Positions 10,507 to 23,545 of a stretch of 64,000 nt of DNA are shown one piece after another (the first letter of the stretch is position 1; each line of letters begins with the position of its first letter). A program made the translations under genes and the position numbers. The notes below the pieces were generated by a model. It had not been told where the DNA came from. It was given only the letters and a program-made list of their open reading frames with translations, and ran no database searches. This stretch comes from Atherix ibis. Lineage: Eukaryota > Arthropoda > Insecta > Diptera > Athericidae. Where the stretch lies: positions 57,549,920 to 57,613,919 of the forward strand of contig OY282606.1 in assembly GCA_958298945.1 (NCBI GenBank), written 5' to 3'.

Positions 10507-13430
10507 AGTAGGGGTAAATAAAATAATTATTGAAATTAATTTCTGTCATCTGAAATCTTTTTTCGATCACTGGCCAAATGTCTAGTCTATTTAAAATTCG
10601 AAATACTTACATAATATATTATTTTAATATTATTCATTAACTATTCGATACTAATTATTTTCATATAATACCAATTTTTAATATTACTGCTCAATATTTT
10701 TAAATACGTTTGCCTATTGTTTAAATATAAAATTAAATTCAATAATAATACTTGTTATTCTAAGGTATTTAAATAAGTATCTTGAAATGGTACTTAATAT
10801 GTTTTGATAATAAAAGATGATGAATATTTCCCCAAAAAATAAAAGAAAATACTTTTATTATATACATTTGCGTATCATTGATGTATTACTGATAACAATA
10901 TACAAAAAGTTGTGAAAATTATAGTGCAACCAACTTAACAGAAAACTAACTTTACGTGGATTCATATAAACACGAATTTTTTGTGATATTTATCAATATA
11001 ACATCAAAAGTTGCATAAAGATACAAAGTCATCCAAAAAAAACTATGGAGAAAAGTTTTTTTTTGGATGACTTGAATGAGTGTATACAGAAGGTATGATG
11101 AACAATTTCAATAAAAGTGCTGGAGAATGGGATTAAAACTTGATCAGGATTTCTTATCCTACAATAAAATATTGTTTTTAACATACTTTATTCGATTTGT
11201 ACCAACAACAATTAAATTATTCAATATAAAATGAATTTTTATCGGTTTAAGTGAAACTCAATAGATGGTGTTACTAAATACGAATTCACTTAGTATATTC
11301 GCAAAAAATATGGTTAGAGTTGAATCATGTCTTTCATCTTTTGTACTTCTGTACCATAATGTTCCAACTAGAACGATTATTTTTCATTGCATTTTAAATA
11401 TATACTTTATCTAAATATGAAATTAATTCCAATAGAAATGAATAGTTGAAATAAAAAAATATTGAAAATATTTCAGTGTAATTTAAAATCAAAGTCAAAT
11501 TTATATTCAACCATCTGGGTTGTAAAATTCTCTAAATTTCAAATTGTTTTTTTTCTTAATAGACGATTCGGATTGATAAATTTTTTATTTAACTTGTAAA
11601 CATTTAAAAGCCATTGTTAATGAATTAGAAGAAATTTTTCAATGAGGTGAATTTTATGACTGCGTTTATTTTGATCACTTTTTTGAGGGGCAATTGTGAT
11701 ATTATATACCAATGGACTACTGTTTAGAACTTATGCTCACATTAGAAGTATCAATATTCTGTTGATTTAAGACTATAAGATGTTGTTTTGCTACTTGTTT
11801 TATTTTAAATTATTACATTATGTGTTGTTTAAGTTAAAAAAAACTTTCCTATGCAACCGAAAGGAGATGCGCGCATATATTCGTTAATGAAAAGATTTGT
11901 AAATTGCAATAAACGGTGTGTGAAATTAGAAATAAAGTCAGCACATTTGGGAAACCGCAGGAAAACATTTAGTGTGAAATTAACCCTTGCACTGTAATAG
12001 ATTATAAAGGGGAAAAAAATATATTTCTTTCTGACGATAGAGAAGATAATAATTTTAGCGAGGGATCATGATATTGCCAATTCGGACATCTGCCGGGCGT
12101 TTTATTTGTTTACATAAAAATATCAAACAATCCTTAGATGCGTATTGTGTACAAAATTTCTTTATTCTTTTATGGCAAAAAGTCAAAATTGCTATGTAAT
12201 GATTAATGAGATGACAACAAGAGAGGGCAACTGGCAACTGGATTGCACATCCCATGAGGGGTTGATTATTCTGCGTGCATTACGGTTTTCCCTATGCAAT
12301 GACCTACTGACAAATAATTTCCTTCCTTTGGTTATCACTATAAAAAACTGAATTTATGAACATATATTGCTTGCAACTGCACCATAGATTCACTATTTTC
12401 TATTTGGAAAATTTCAACCACAAATGAAAACAAACTTTTCGTAGCAAGAACAATAAAAATTTATTCGTAAATAAGTATGTGTAACTCAATAAGATTCTAT
12501 ACTCTATCCAATAAAACATATGGAATAATATTTCTAATTTTTCTGTAGTTGAAAAATCATTACAGATAACAAATAAGATAGTCAACGTATTGGAATAATA
12601 TTTAGTATTTTTAAGAACTTTAAAAAAAAATATGACATACAAATGATATGGATGTCGAGTGAGTTTGAAATTTAAAGATATTCAAGGAACCATATTTAGT
12701 ATTTATTTTATTTTTATTTATTAAATTTTTTTATTAGTTTTGAGTTTTAATTTTTTTATACCGTTTATGCAACTTTTATAATAGAGTCACTATTTTATAT
12801 AAAACTAAAATATTGTTTAGAAAGTCAGTTATTTTGACGTAACTCAAATTGTTAAAATTATTTTCTTTTTTGAAGACATTTCATAATTCCGGTTTATCAA
12901 AACATATTTTTCGACTAACTCTCAAAAAACACTCTTTACAAAAATTGATTTTGAAAATTTTATATTAACTCCATAGAGAATTTATTGTTAAAATAATTTT
13001 GTTTATTATTATAATAACTTAAAAAAATTTCAAAATAAAGTTTATATTCACATATCCTGATTGATCTGCAAAATATCGAAATTGTTAACTAACATTGAAT
13101 GAAATACTTTGACTATACAAGAAGATATCTTAATAGAACTATTTGCAAAAATTTATTTAGAAATTATTTGAATATTTTATCAATTCAATTATTTATGAAA
13201 ATTTATAAAGATAATAGAATTTTATTTTGTTAAAAAATATTCAAAATGTGTAGAACTATTTTATAAGTGAACTCTAATTTAATGTTATTTTATTTTTGAA
13301 ACAAATACAGATCTGCCAATTTGACTATAGTTTTCTAATTTATTAATAATTTAATGTTACCTTCGAACTGTCAGTAGTCTAAATAGCTGTAGATAATTTC
13401 TGTTAATTTGAAGTATTTTTACTCAAATAT
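10507..13430. other. A+T-rich stretch, nothing recognised
   Basis: Long A+T-rich DNA. Short ORFs near 12055-12642 on both strands are low-complexity and lack gene features. No repeat boundary or RNA gene recognised. Confidence 0.55.
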
Positions 13431-13434
13431 ATGG

Positions 13435-13720
13435 GCTTCAGGTTTATCTCTTATCTAGGTGAAGTCCTTAGTAATGCCCTTTATTACGGTATGCAATCAT
13501 GCTGCAATTGGAGGAGGAGTCGGAGATTTTTACGAAAAAGTAAAAGTAATGTGAGCACTCTTCTAAGACTTCTTTATTTCAAAAATTACACTTATCGATA
13601 GTGGATAAGGGTTTGTTATCAAAAATTGTCTTAACATCAGATGGGCTACCATGGGTATTAATATTATATTAAAGTGGATTAATAGGATATATTTCTGGTG
13701 ATTCTATATGATATACTTCT
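13435..13720 (-). mobile_element. Jockey-clade LINE fragment
   Basis: Reverse-complement reading gives YNINTHGSPSD near 13660, matching YNIYTHDIPSD of the 31-32 kb copy, and then GLHLDKR near 13450, matching the GLYLDKRLTW segment at 20805. The DNA also matches 31560-31890 (shared motif TGAGCACTCTTCT). The sequence between YNIYT and LDKR, including the YADD catalytic block, is largely lost. Boundaries approximate. Confidence 0.6.
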
Positions 13721-14530
13721 TGGTATTGGGATTGCCAAACAAATTTTCCACAATGGAATATTTATATAAAAATATAAGTGGACAAAAATAATTTTTTTAT
13801 TCCTTGGAAGTAGGTGTAGGATCTTTCTAAATAATGTTTGCGACTATCGGGCAATTAATTTAATTAATCTTAAAATGTTCTGAATGAAAATATATATAAG
13901 ACGATCTTAACTTTAGTCTGAATGGAACCAGGACATCAGCTTTCGAGCTACAAAAATTTCTAATTTGATCACTGGAGGAACACGACGGCTATTTCATATT
14001 GTACATTAATGATGAACTGTTAATAATTGTTCTATAATTTCGAATATTTGTTTTTAGACAATTTTTTATTGGTTAGAATTAAAAAAAAATATATATAAGC
14101 AATCAGTAGTTATTTTACAAAGCCTTATATAAAAATTATTTAATTCATACTTCATATTTTATTTCAAAAGCTGTTCAAAATAAACCGTACAATATATTTG
14201 AGATTGATTGCTTATATGTTCAATAGTATTTTAAGTTATATCGACTACACATATTTGGGTACCATGAAGAAGTTTTTATAATGATACACAAATAATTGGA
14301 TAAGTATCTAAGAATTAAGTATTTAAAATTTACCTTCAAGGAAAATAGCTCTTAAATTTATTTATTTTAAAGATTACTAAAAGAAGCTGAAAGATCTTTG
14401 AAATAAACAAAGTACTGAAGTAAATAATCGTAAAAATAATTATTTGTACAACTAAATAAGATGTTAAAAAGAAATTTACGTCAAATAAAATTAACATTTC
14501 TATCGTTTATTGTACAAATCTGAACCAGAA
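13721..14530. other. A+T-rich stretch, nothing recognised
   Basis: No coding or repeat signature recognised. Confidence 0.5.
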
Positions 14531-14759
14531 AAAATACTATCGAACCGAGACGTTTTTTTTTTCTTCTATTTGTTTCGAACATTCATTTTCAGCTAATGAT
14601 GTTTGTGTCTACACAATTTATGAATGTGTGGAAAACTGATCGAAATTTTATTAACTGAAATCAGAAAATCAACCAAGCCTGACCAGACCACTAAATGTCT
14701 GATCATAAAAAATCATAATTCAGTACTGAGACGAAATGTTGTGGCTTTTCACTTTCTGA

Positions 14760-15040
14760 TATAAAAAGAGCTACTCATGCGTGGCTGTGGATTGTCGATC
14801 GAACACATACTATAGCTTAAAAAACTTAAAAGAAAATACCACTCGTACTAATAAAATAGAACTAATCCAGTTGAGTTTTGATAGCATTCAGCACAAAACA
14901 AAACACGGATCCATCGGAATATCCGAAAATAGCGGAGACGTACGATAAATCTTCCCAGTCAGCTCAACTAATCTCATCATCTGTCAGCCATTAAAATATT
15001 CCGATACGCAGCTAGGCACGTTCATATTGCGGTATCTACA
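14760..15040 (+). promoter_or_regulatory. Candidate TATA promoter and untranslated leader
   Basis: A TATAAAAAG motif at 14760 is followed by about 270 bp that is clearly less A+T-rich than the surroundings and contains no long ORF, as a 5' untranslated exon might. No good initiator (TCAGT) lies 25-33 bp downstream and no exon or splice signal could be tied to it. It could equally be an enhancer or unique intergenic DNA. Confidence 0.2.
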
Positions 15041-18000
15041 CTGGTGTTTGTCTTCTCAAAACCAAAATTTTCAAAAACACGAACGCAAATAGCTGTGATT
15101 TTTTCAAACCGAAAAAAAACGACAAAAAAAACCAACTCAAACTACCTAAACCAAATACAAATAGAATAACACACTTTCGAACATAAAAAAATATATATTT
15201 TTTAACAATCCTCCCTTTCTTAAAATTCTCTTCTTCTCCTCTACCAAAAAAAAAATGTATATTAAAGTTTAGAGAGGAACGCAACGCAAATACGAGTTCA
15301 GTATATGAAAAAAAAACTTCTTAGAAAAAATATTAAATTTAAATTAAATAGAATTGCATCAAATCTAAAATATGAACATGAATTTAAATAATTATAGGTA
15401 ACATAATCATAAAAATTTGGAAATATCAAAATTTTTATTTATATTATATTTTATTTGATTTGTTATTTATATTCTATTTTATACAGTAAATTTTTATACA
15501 ATACATTAAAATAAGGAAAAATTTGAAAAATTTAGTACGTCAATCATAAATATATGTGATGTTTTCTTTACAAAAATTGTATCGTCGTCGTCACTGTGTG
15601 ATAAAATTTACCACACTCATTTTCAGACTTTGACAAAGCTTCAAGATCCTCTTCTGATAGTACATAAAATAACTGGTGGTGGTGACGATAGTCAACAAGT
15701 TATGGGCCTGAGATTTATGTAGAATAGCATGATTCTTATGAATGGTGTGCGGAGCTCATCCAGTTGAGACAGTTCGAGCTTATGGCGGATTCACTTGACC
15801 AATAATTCAGAGATGAGCTCAAAGGAAAAATTTTAATAAATGTGTGAAATGTTCCGTCTAACATTTATACAACAGAATTAATAACAAATTGAACAAATGA
15901 AAAATTGCCGCTGAACGACTGACTATTTAGTATCCAAATCGACAAATGTTTACAGCCGCCGATTAGGTTAAAAATTTCGCTTTATTCATTAGGATTTTTT
16001 TGATTAAATTTAATTTATTTCGTTCAGTCTTATCTTTTTTTTTATTTCTTTTCAACTATGAATAAATAAATTTTAATAAAGCTTAAGTTATTATACATTC
16101 AAATTAGTTCATAATAAAAATATTATGATATTATTTCGAAAAGCAAAAAAAATATATATATATTGTATAACAATTTCTTTAAGTTGTCCAAACAAAATAG
16201 AATCTTTCTAACAAGTCAATTTATATTTTTCAAAACCAACTATAACATAGCTTGGCCAAAAAGTAGATACGAAATTCCAATTGAAAGTATTTTTTTCGAA
16301 TCTATAGTATATACGATATTGTATACATTTTTGACGGCAGATGGCTTATGCTATTGTATATTTTTCAAAGGCGACATTAGGCATTATCACTTGATTATAA
16401 AAGACCAGAATGGTAAAAATCTGTCAAATAATTGAGAAAAAAATAACTTAAAAAAAACTTGGACTTGTATAGACTTCGATTATATGCAATCGATTTGTTA
16501 GCAAAATTTAGTTATAATCGTAGTACTACGAAATGCCACAAGATGTCACACATTAACCAAAGTTCGCTGGTTTAAATCGATTTTATTTATATTATTTTCT
16601 TTGTTTGTTTGTTTATTATAATTTCAAATAACATTAGTACTGAATATCATAAGCTGCGTTCGAATTTAAATACAGGTTATGATAATGTATAGTACAGCAA
16701 TTCAATTTTCTAGCTGCAAATTATTAAAGGTTAGGTATACTCGTATCCATAAATAAAAGTGTTTGCTAAAATATTGTGATCAAAATCAATCAAAATGTGA
16801 GTATTAAAAACACCTTTTGCGTTAGTGGCTCATTCCACTGTAGCCTCAATATTCTTGGCATGAAATTTTTGTATAGTATCTGGACATTTGGGTTTAGCTG
16901 TGCTAAAATTTTATTATTATTTTTTATTTATTTATCAAAGTGTTCATTTCATGTTTATGTTTTATAATTTATTTCAATATATTATATTTTATTAAGGAGT
17001 TAAAATGGATCACTTGAATTTGTCAAATGGGTTACTCGATGACCCGCGGGTCATATGTTGCCGAAGCATGCTCTAACCTTTCCTCCTAAAATTCAAAACT
17101 TTAACCTAAAATGTGACACATATTGTTGGTAGCCGCACATGTAATCAGTAAACACTGTTTTATTATGACTTTGCGCCTTTGATGAAAATCATCAAATTAA
17201 TATATTAAATATGGATTATAAGCAATTTTGATGAACGTGTGTGAAATATCTTACATGACTATTGAACTGTAATTAGCTAGAAATGTGTATCAGTACATTT
17301 ACCATCGATATGTTGCATACTCGTGAATCTTAGGAGTGTTTTATTGTACTTTAACGAGCAATGGTACGAAATCTTGTAAGTTCTTAGATTTTAAATAAAA
17401 ATTAATGCCATTAGAATCGATGTAAGGAAGAATTTTTCACCATCGATTGAGCATTTGACTTTTAATTAGCCAAAATGGATTTTTATGATCGTTGGCGTTT
17501 CGTGTTATTATGTCTAATGATAGGCATACTATTTAAATCAATGAAATCAAGGAAAAATATAGATATACTGCATATCTCAAAATATTCCGATTCTTCAAAT
17601 ATAACCAAACTTTCGAAATAATGAATCGAAACTGGGGGAGCTGGTAAACTTTGTACTTGGGCCACAAAGATTAAGGTATCACCTGTGGAAGTTATGCTGA
17701 CAATTTTATGAGATTCTAAAGTAATATACTTGATAGATAATTTTCAGGAAAAACCATTTTATGGATTTCAATATTTATTGAAATATGCTTTCGTATGGCA
17801 GTAAACTTATTTTTTATTTTGTACTACCTGAAAAAAATCTGGTCTATTTATTTTAAGGCAGATGAACTAAACCGCAAATAAAAAATTATCGGAAGTATGA
17901 AATTTAATTTACACTAACTTAAATTCTATAAAATAATTGAATTTGTTGCTAAAAAAAACTATTTCATACTAGTGTACTAAACATATTCGTATAACAATTG

Positions 18001-20015
18001 GTCTAAATTAAATAATGTCGATCATTTAATTCTAACTAAAGGTCACAGCTTAAAATGAAACTAATTCACTATCGATAGGTTGGTTGTCTACCTTCTATTA
18101 CATTTTGACAAAATAATTTAGAGATATCGCAAATGAACGTTATCTTGAATAAAAACCAATTAAATACAACAAAATTCAAACATAAAAAATAATTAAAAAA
18201 AGTATATTTATTTAAAAAATCTCAGCTCAAAGCTTTTAGGCTACATAGAACTTACGAATGAACCATTATGCAAAAAAAATTATCATTCAATTTTATAAAA
18301 CTTCAAAAATATATTTCATAATAGTAACAGAAGAATAACAAATAAAAAAAGATGTTAATATAAATGAATAATAAAGCTAGAGCTAGAAAAATGCTATTAT
18401 TATTTATATTAGGTATTATTTTATGCCTTCTTAAAAACTAACATAATTATTTTATTATCCGAATGCCATAAAAATAATTATTAATTTTTATCATAAATCT
18501 GCCAATTGTTCTAGTAAGGTACATCTGTTAAAAATTTATTCATTAATAGATGTACAAACAAATTGAAATATATTTTGCCTTTTTTTCCTATTCCAAAGAT
18601 AATAAAAAAACAGACCACTAAATGAATCTATCATCTCGCAAACACTAATAAATTGGACAAGTGCTATAATGAACATATTTCCAATATGTCAACTTTGAAC
18701 TACTAAATTGTCCTTGTCCGGTGGGAGATTTACGGAGGCAATATGACACATGAACGGGATTCACACTTCAGAAGTAAAATTTATTCTTCCATGAATCCGT
18801 TTAGTCGACATCCCAAAATCGGTCAATTTACAATCGCCGCCTCGAATAATTCTCATCCTAGGCAGCATAACACAACATAACACAACATATGTGCACATTG
18901 GCCGGCTATCACAAATATGCCAACAGCTGTACACTAGATCACATTTATTTATCTATGCTTTATACCACTCGCATGTACATATGTATGTATATTTACGACA
19001 ATGTTCAATCCATAAATTATAGGAAAAATAAAAAGAACTAGAAGAAAAAAATTGTTAAAGAAAACAAGACCTAAAATCTTGTCGAACATTGTCAGGCAAA
19101 AGGATATAATTCAACATGATGAGTGCAACTAACCACAGCATAAAAACGGGTACTAAAATGACCATCAATTTGCATTGACACCGGCTATGGAATCAAAAAG
19201 AAATATCACCGCTACCATAAATACAAGTATCGGAGGTAACAGTGGGAAGTCCTTTTTCAGTATAAAATCTTCCTTCAAATGCCAAGAGACTACTGTGGAC
19301 ATTGTGGTCGATCTAGGGTGTACAATAATTTGTTTCCAGGGAAAATATTGACACTTGGAACGTTTTTCAATTTAAACTTTTCTGCTTCTCATTCAATATT
19401 TTCTTCTGACTTCTTTTGAGGTCAATCCAATTTCAACTTTTGTCATTTGAAAATAAATTTTATGTATTTAATACTAATTTTTTTGTATATTTTTCAAATA
19501 AAAACTTCAAGTAAAAATAAATATCGCAAATTACGTATTTTCGAAAAGTTTTTAAAATTAAAAACAAAATAATTATTTTAATATGCATGGCTTCTCTCTT
19601 CATTCGTCCTTTCTGATTATAATCAAACGGACTATATACTGGAACATAATAAGGATGCTTACAATACTTTTAGCGCAAGTGCCTTTCCAAATAAATATGC
19701 AAAAAGAGCAGACCCTAACAGAAAATATTACAAGGTAGAAGAGAAGATTCAACTACCAGATACGAAATATCGTATTTTCAAATACTACTACCTATTTTTC
19801 AAAAGCTTCAATTTACAAAATATATAATTTTATATGTTAACCATTTCAAATCTTTTCTTCAAAGTCTTTTAGAAACAAGAATTCTATGTTGTTTTACTAT
19901 GCATAGACTTGTTTCAGGTAGTACATAATAAAATATATAAGTTCTGTTCACATATTTGAATATATTAAATAAATTTTACTATTTTACATACTTAAAAAAA
20001 TCTACCTCCAATATA
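15041..20015. other. Gene-poor A+T-rich DNA
   Basis: The longest ORF (90 codons, 16163-16435, +) has a Phe/Ile-rich translation with no recognisable domain and is not supported. 18720-18960 is less A+T-rich and holds a short TAACACAACA tandem repeat near 18870, without recognisable gene. A G+C-rich palindrome at 17039 is listed separately. Confidence 0.5.
17039..17054. promoter_or_regulatory. 16-bp perfect G+C-rich palindrome
   Basis: ATGACCCGCGGGTCAT is a perfect palindrome in a very A+T-rich background. It contains two GGGTCA half-sites in everted orientation with a 2-bp spacer, the layout of some nuclear-receptor sites. Function is inference; no nearby gene is known. Confidence 0.3.
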
Positions 20016-21407
20016 CTCTAACAACTCTCTAAAAGAGCAATAGTTTTCCTTGCCATAATATATAACTCCATCCTTAGAACAAAATGATCCCTAAGCCCAA
20101 TAAACCAATAAACCGGCCCACTTCCTACAGGCCAATAAGTCTCCTTCCACTTCTCTCAAAAATCTTTGAAAAAATCCTCCTTCGCCGCTTATATCCTCTA
20201 CTCGAATCTTCAAATTTAATTCCTAATCACCAATTTGGTTTCCGCGCCGAACACTCCACTACCCAGCAGTGTCATCGTGTTGTCGATTTCATTGCATCCT
20301 CTTTAGAAAGAAAAGAGTACTGTCCCAGTGTTTTTCTTGATATAAGTCAAGCTTTTGATAGAGTTTGGCACCCGGGTCTACTCTGGAAACTCAAGAGGTT
20401 CCTTCCTTCCACCTATTTCCTAATCCTAAGATCATTCCTTTCCAACCGACACTTCCAAGTAAATGAATCCAACGAACTCTCCAATATCTCTCCGATATTG
20501 GCTGGGGTTCCTCAGGGTAGCATACTTGGACCAATCCTCTACAACATTTACACATCCGATATCCCAACCTGCCCTAATACCTTTTTTGCTATATACGCCG
20601 ATGATACGGCCTACCTTGCATCTAGCGAATATCCCCAACATGCTTCCGAAACTCTCCAAATCCAAATCCAAAGCCTCCAGAACTGGTTTACTAAGTGGAG
20701 AATAAAAGTCAATGAACGTAAATCTATCCAGGTAACTTTTACTCTCCGTCGTGAGACATGCCCTCCCTCAACACACCGAAGCTCGGTATCTAGGACTGTA
20801 CTTAGACAAACGCTTGACATGGAACCCACATACAAGACTTAAAAGACAAGAACTTAAAAGACGATACATAAAACTACTTCGACTTCTAGACAAACGTTCC
20901 AAACGTACTATAGACAGCAAAGTACTGTTATACAATACCTTACTGAAACCCATATGGACATACGGACTAGAACTCTGGGGATCTACTAAGCCTTCTAATT
21001 CCCGTCGAATCCAATCCCTTTAATCAAAAATACTCCGTACAATTGTCGATGCCCCCTTTTATGTTCGCAATACTGTTATTCATCGTGATCTTAATGTCCC
21101 ATTTGTTTTTGATGTGGCTGTATCTCGTTATAAAAAGTTCCGTTCCCGTGTCCTCAATCATAATAATCCTCTTGTTCAAGAACTATCCTCCATTTCCTTC
21201 CCTAGAAATACTCATCGAAGACTTAAGCGTCACTGGTCACGTGATTTACTTAAATACTGAGGCCTAACAGAAACACACGCTAGCAGGAGTAACTTCATTG
21301 GATGTTTACTCCCCCAAACCTATCAAGTTAATTAATACTATTGCAAAAATTTGCTTATTACTATGTTGTAGTTGTAAATATATAAATAAATAAAAAAAAA
21401 TTAAAAA
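20016..21407 (+). mobile_element. 5'-truncated Jockey-clade LINE
   Basis: Contains the 3' part of ORF2, a short 3' untranslated region (21261-21388) and an A-rich tail ending near 21407. The 5' end is truncated near the start of the reverse transcriptase. No target-site duplication was recognised. Related copies: 13435, 31047-32530 (opposite strand) and 33465. Confidence 0.85.
20022..21260 (+). pseudogene. Jockey-like reverse transcriptase
   Basis: Blocks in order: LSKRAIVFLAIIYNSILR (20025-20080), a break where about 15 residues seem deleted, MIPKPNKP and YRPISLLPLLSKIFEK (20084), NHQFGFR, FLDISQAFDRVWHPGLLWKL (20330), AGVPQGSILGPILYNIYTSD (20500), and an intact AIYADDTAYLAS catalytic motif (20590). 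A frameshift near 20760 leads to YLGLYLDKRLTWNP (20800) and KPIWTYGLELWGST (20950). After a stop at 21019-21021 the same frame continues SKILRTIVDAPFYVRN to a final stop at 21258. This is the standard Jockey-clade RT and C-terminal layout. The catalytic residues survive, but at least two frame breaks and one stop make it non-functional. Confidence 0.9.
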
Positions 21408-22156
21408 TCTAGTTAAAGCCTTTCAGCACTGCTACAAAAGACTCATGCCGTCTTTACATGCCAAAAAGTAGAAACAACACTTCCCCTGATGAATATCAGC
21501 TCAAAAGAAGTTCCTTAAAATGGATACCATCGATATATAAATATAAAATAAAATTGTTGTAAAAAAAATCAATCTCATCACTTTATTGCCATACCTCGTA
21601 AAGTTATTTTAGTGAAATCGATATATTTCTTTATTAACCCCTTCTGAGAATAATGCTTTAGATATAAATAAGAGAACAAAATTTTAAATAAAGGTGTGCT
21701 AATTTACAAACATAATTTTTGTATGTACATTTTTTGCTTAAAAATAATTTTAAAAATTTTAATGAATAATACTTGTTGATATTGATAGTATGAAGCTAGA
21801 AAATAAAATGATTTTTCTAGATCTATAAATTGCTTTTTTAATGTGAATTAATTTACATAACTGAAACTATCCTCTAAGAGAACATGCAATATAGAGAATG
21901 TAGGGTATTCATGAAAAACAATTCTAGCCCTGATACACCTATGGGTATAAATATTCCTATTAGTGTGTGAAGACTATATTTTTCTATATAAATTAATAAT
22001 TAGTCCTTAATCAGAAATTCATAGTGAGCTAAAACTAGTATGATGCCAGAATATTTAAATTAAATAATAAAAAGTAACTTTATTTAAAAATAAATTATAA
22101 GTAAAATGACATAAAATAGGAAACGTAATATATTAACGTAACTCATATACCATTCT
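21408..22156. other. A+T-rich stretch, nothing recognised
   Basis: No gene or repeat recognised. Confidence 0.5.
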
Positions 22157-22408
22157 TTAAACTAAGCTAGCTGAAAGTGATAACTTCGCCAAATGGTCTT
22201 GACAATACAAAAAGACGCATGTCCTTTCTACATGCAAACTATCAAAAATATGTCGGCCATCTAAGTAAATATAGCCAAGATAAAACTTTATATGATCGGT
22301 AGAGGACGCTGTTAATATGCAATAGTCGTCGGTAAAAAAAGTACCAGTGTTATAATAACCAGTACAATTTTCTATAAGTCTACCTGGATTCTTGCGTATA
22401 AAATTCAC
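22157..22408 (-). pseudogene. Possible decayed trypsin-like serine protease fragment
   Basis: An 83-codon open frame. The segment CTGYYNTGTFFTDDYCILTA, followed by SSTDHIKFYLG, resembles the CGG-S-I ... VLTAAHCTD ... V-x-YLG stretch around the catalytic His of chymotrypsin-fold (S1) proteases, especially the short Jonah type of flies, and QDHLAKLSLSASL is where the DIALIKL segment would fall. If so, the catalytic His and its Cys partner (AHC) are replaced by SS and the catalytic Asp region is lost, so it would be inactive. No signal peptide, Ser domain or splice sites were found. The similarity is short and may be chance. Confidence 0.25.
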
Positions 22409-23034
22409 GTGCAGCTGCTATAGAGGCTATTTAAGTCACATGAAATCTTCAAATAGACCTTAAATAGGCTCTATTCCCTATATTTGACTTATATGAGCCT
22501 ATTTAAGTAAGTTATCGGCAATACAGCCTATTTACTTGCTATCGGCAATACAATTAAAATCTTGCAGAGTTATCACGATCATCCAATCGTTGACAAAATA
22601 AGAATCTATAGACTGCGGTGACCGCGACTCTAATTCATATGAATGAGGGAGACCTGCTCGAAAATTCTACAGTTGTTACATTGTGATGGTAGACCACGAT
22701 GTAGGTTCTGCCTTCTTTGGAGCAATGTTGTCAGCCAGGACTCAGGAGCCATATTGGGAACCAGGATGTATTTCAGTTTTCATAATGTTACTGTTACTGT
22801 TTCTATACTAACGTTACTTAAAAAAACTCAAAACAACTATTATGAATTTATGGTTATTTAATAAGAAACTTAATTTTATTATTTCTGCTTAAACAGTATT
22901 TCTGATCCTTTTTTTTACTATTGTACTCTAAATTTTCTTTACAAATTATAACATTACGAAAATTACTAGTGATTCTCATTATAAATGTACATATAAGAAA
23001 CCATTCCCATTTCTGAAAAGCTAATTTTATAATA
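22409..23034. other. No gene; degenerate short tandem repeats
   Basis: Between 22430 and 22560 the motif CCTATTTA recurs and a unit with TATCGGCAATACA occurs twice (near 22518 and 22541). A 72-codon ORF at 22643 has no recognisable features. Confidence 0.45.
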
Positions 23035-23545
23035 TTGGGTTGTCCAGGAAGTAGTTTCGTTTAAATAAGAGGACTTAATTGTATTTTTTCACAACCAACT
23101 TCATACTTAAGCCGCATAATCATATGTACGAGGTCTGTTCAAAAAGTATCGCGAATTTAGAATTTCCGCGGGTTACGTGTATTCAATTTTCGTGGTGTGA
23201 TGTTGGTACTCATGTCTCTCACTTATGCCGACAAGTTCGGCCATTTTGAATGTTCAGTTAATTTTTGACAACTGATTTGCTTGCACGTGTTTTGGCTCGT
23301 CTTCGATTTTTGCTCAATTTCGACCAAAAACAGCATCGCATTAACATTGCTAAGGTGCAGTTGAACTCTGTCCGCGACGACTCAAATTTGCGGGTATGAG
23401 GGTGGAATCATGCTACTGCCAGACAGATGGCAAAGGGTATTGGATTAGACTGGACAGCATTTAATTGAATAAAATATTAATTCAATATACGAAAATCGTC
23501 TTTCATTTTTATTAAAAAAACGAAACTATTTTCCGAACGATCCAA
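23035..23545. mobile_element. Short mariner-type element with terminal inverted repeats
   Basis: A 511-bp element flanked by TA on both sides (23033-23034 and 23546-23547). Left end TTGGGTTGTCCAGGAAGTAG then TTTCGTTT; right end, reverse complemented, TTGGATCGTTCGGAAAATAG then TTTCGTTT, so the ends match over about 28 bp with five mismatches. It is too short to code for a transposase, so it is a non-autonomous derivative. It carries the terminus of a different mariner family inside (23129 onward). A lone end of the same family lies at 42249. Confidence 0.8.
23129..23403 (+). mobile_element. Terminal piece of a second mariner family, nested
   Basis: Begins CGAGGTCTGTTCAAAAAGTA after a TA dinucleotide, then TCGCGAATTT, matching in inverted form the end at 36666-36693. 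The following 200 bp are much less A+T-rich than the flanks and contain no transposase motif, consistent with an untranslated end. The opposite terminus was not found, so the right limit is approximate. Confidence 0.6.

Noticed and set aside
16163..16435. 90-codon ORF, longest in its region
   Set aside because: Phe/Ile/Tyr-rich translation typical of A+T-rich noncoding DNA; no domain, start context or splice evidence.
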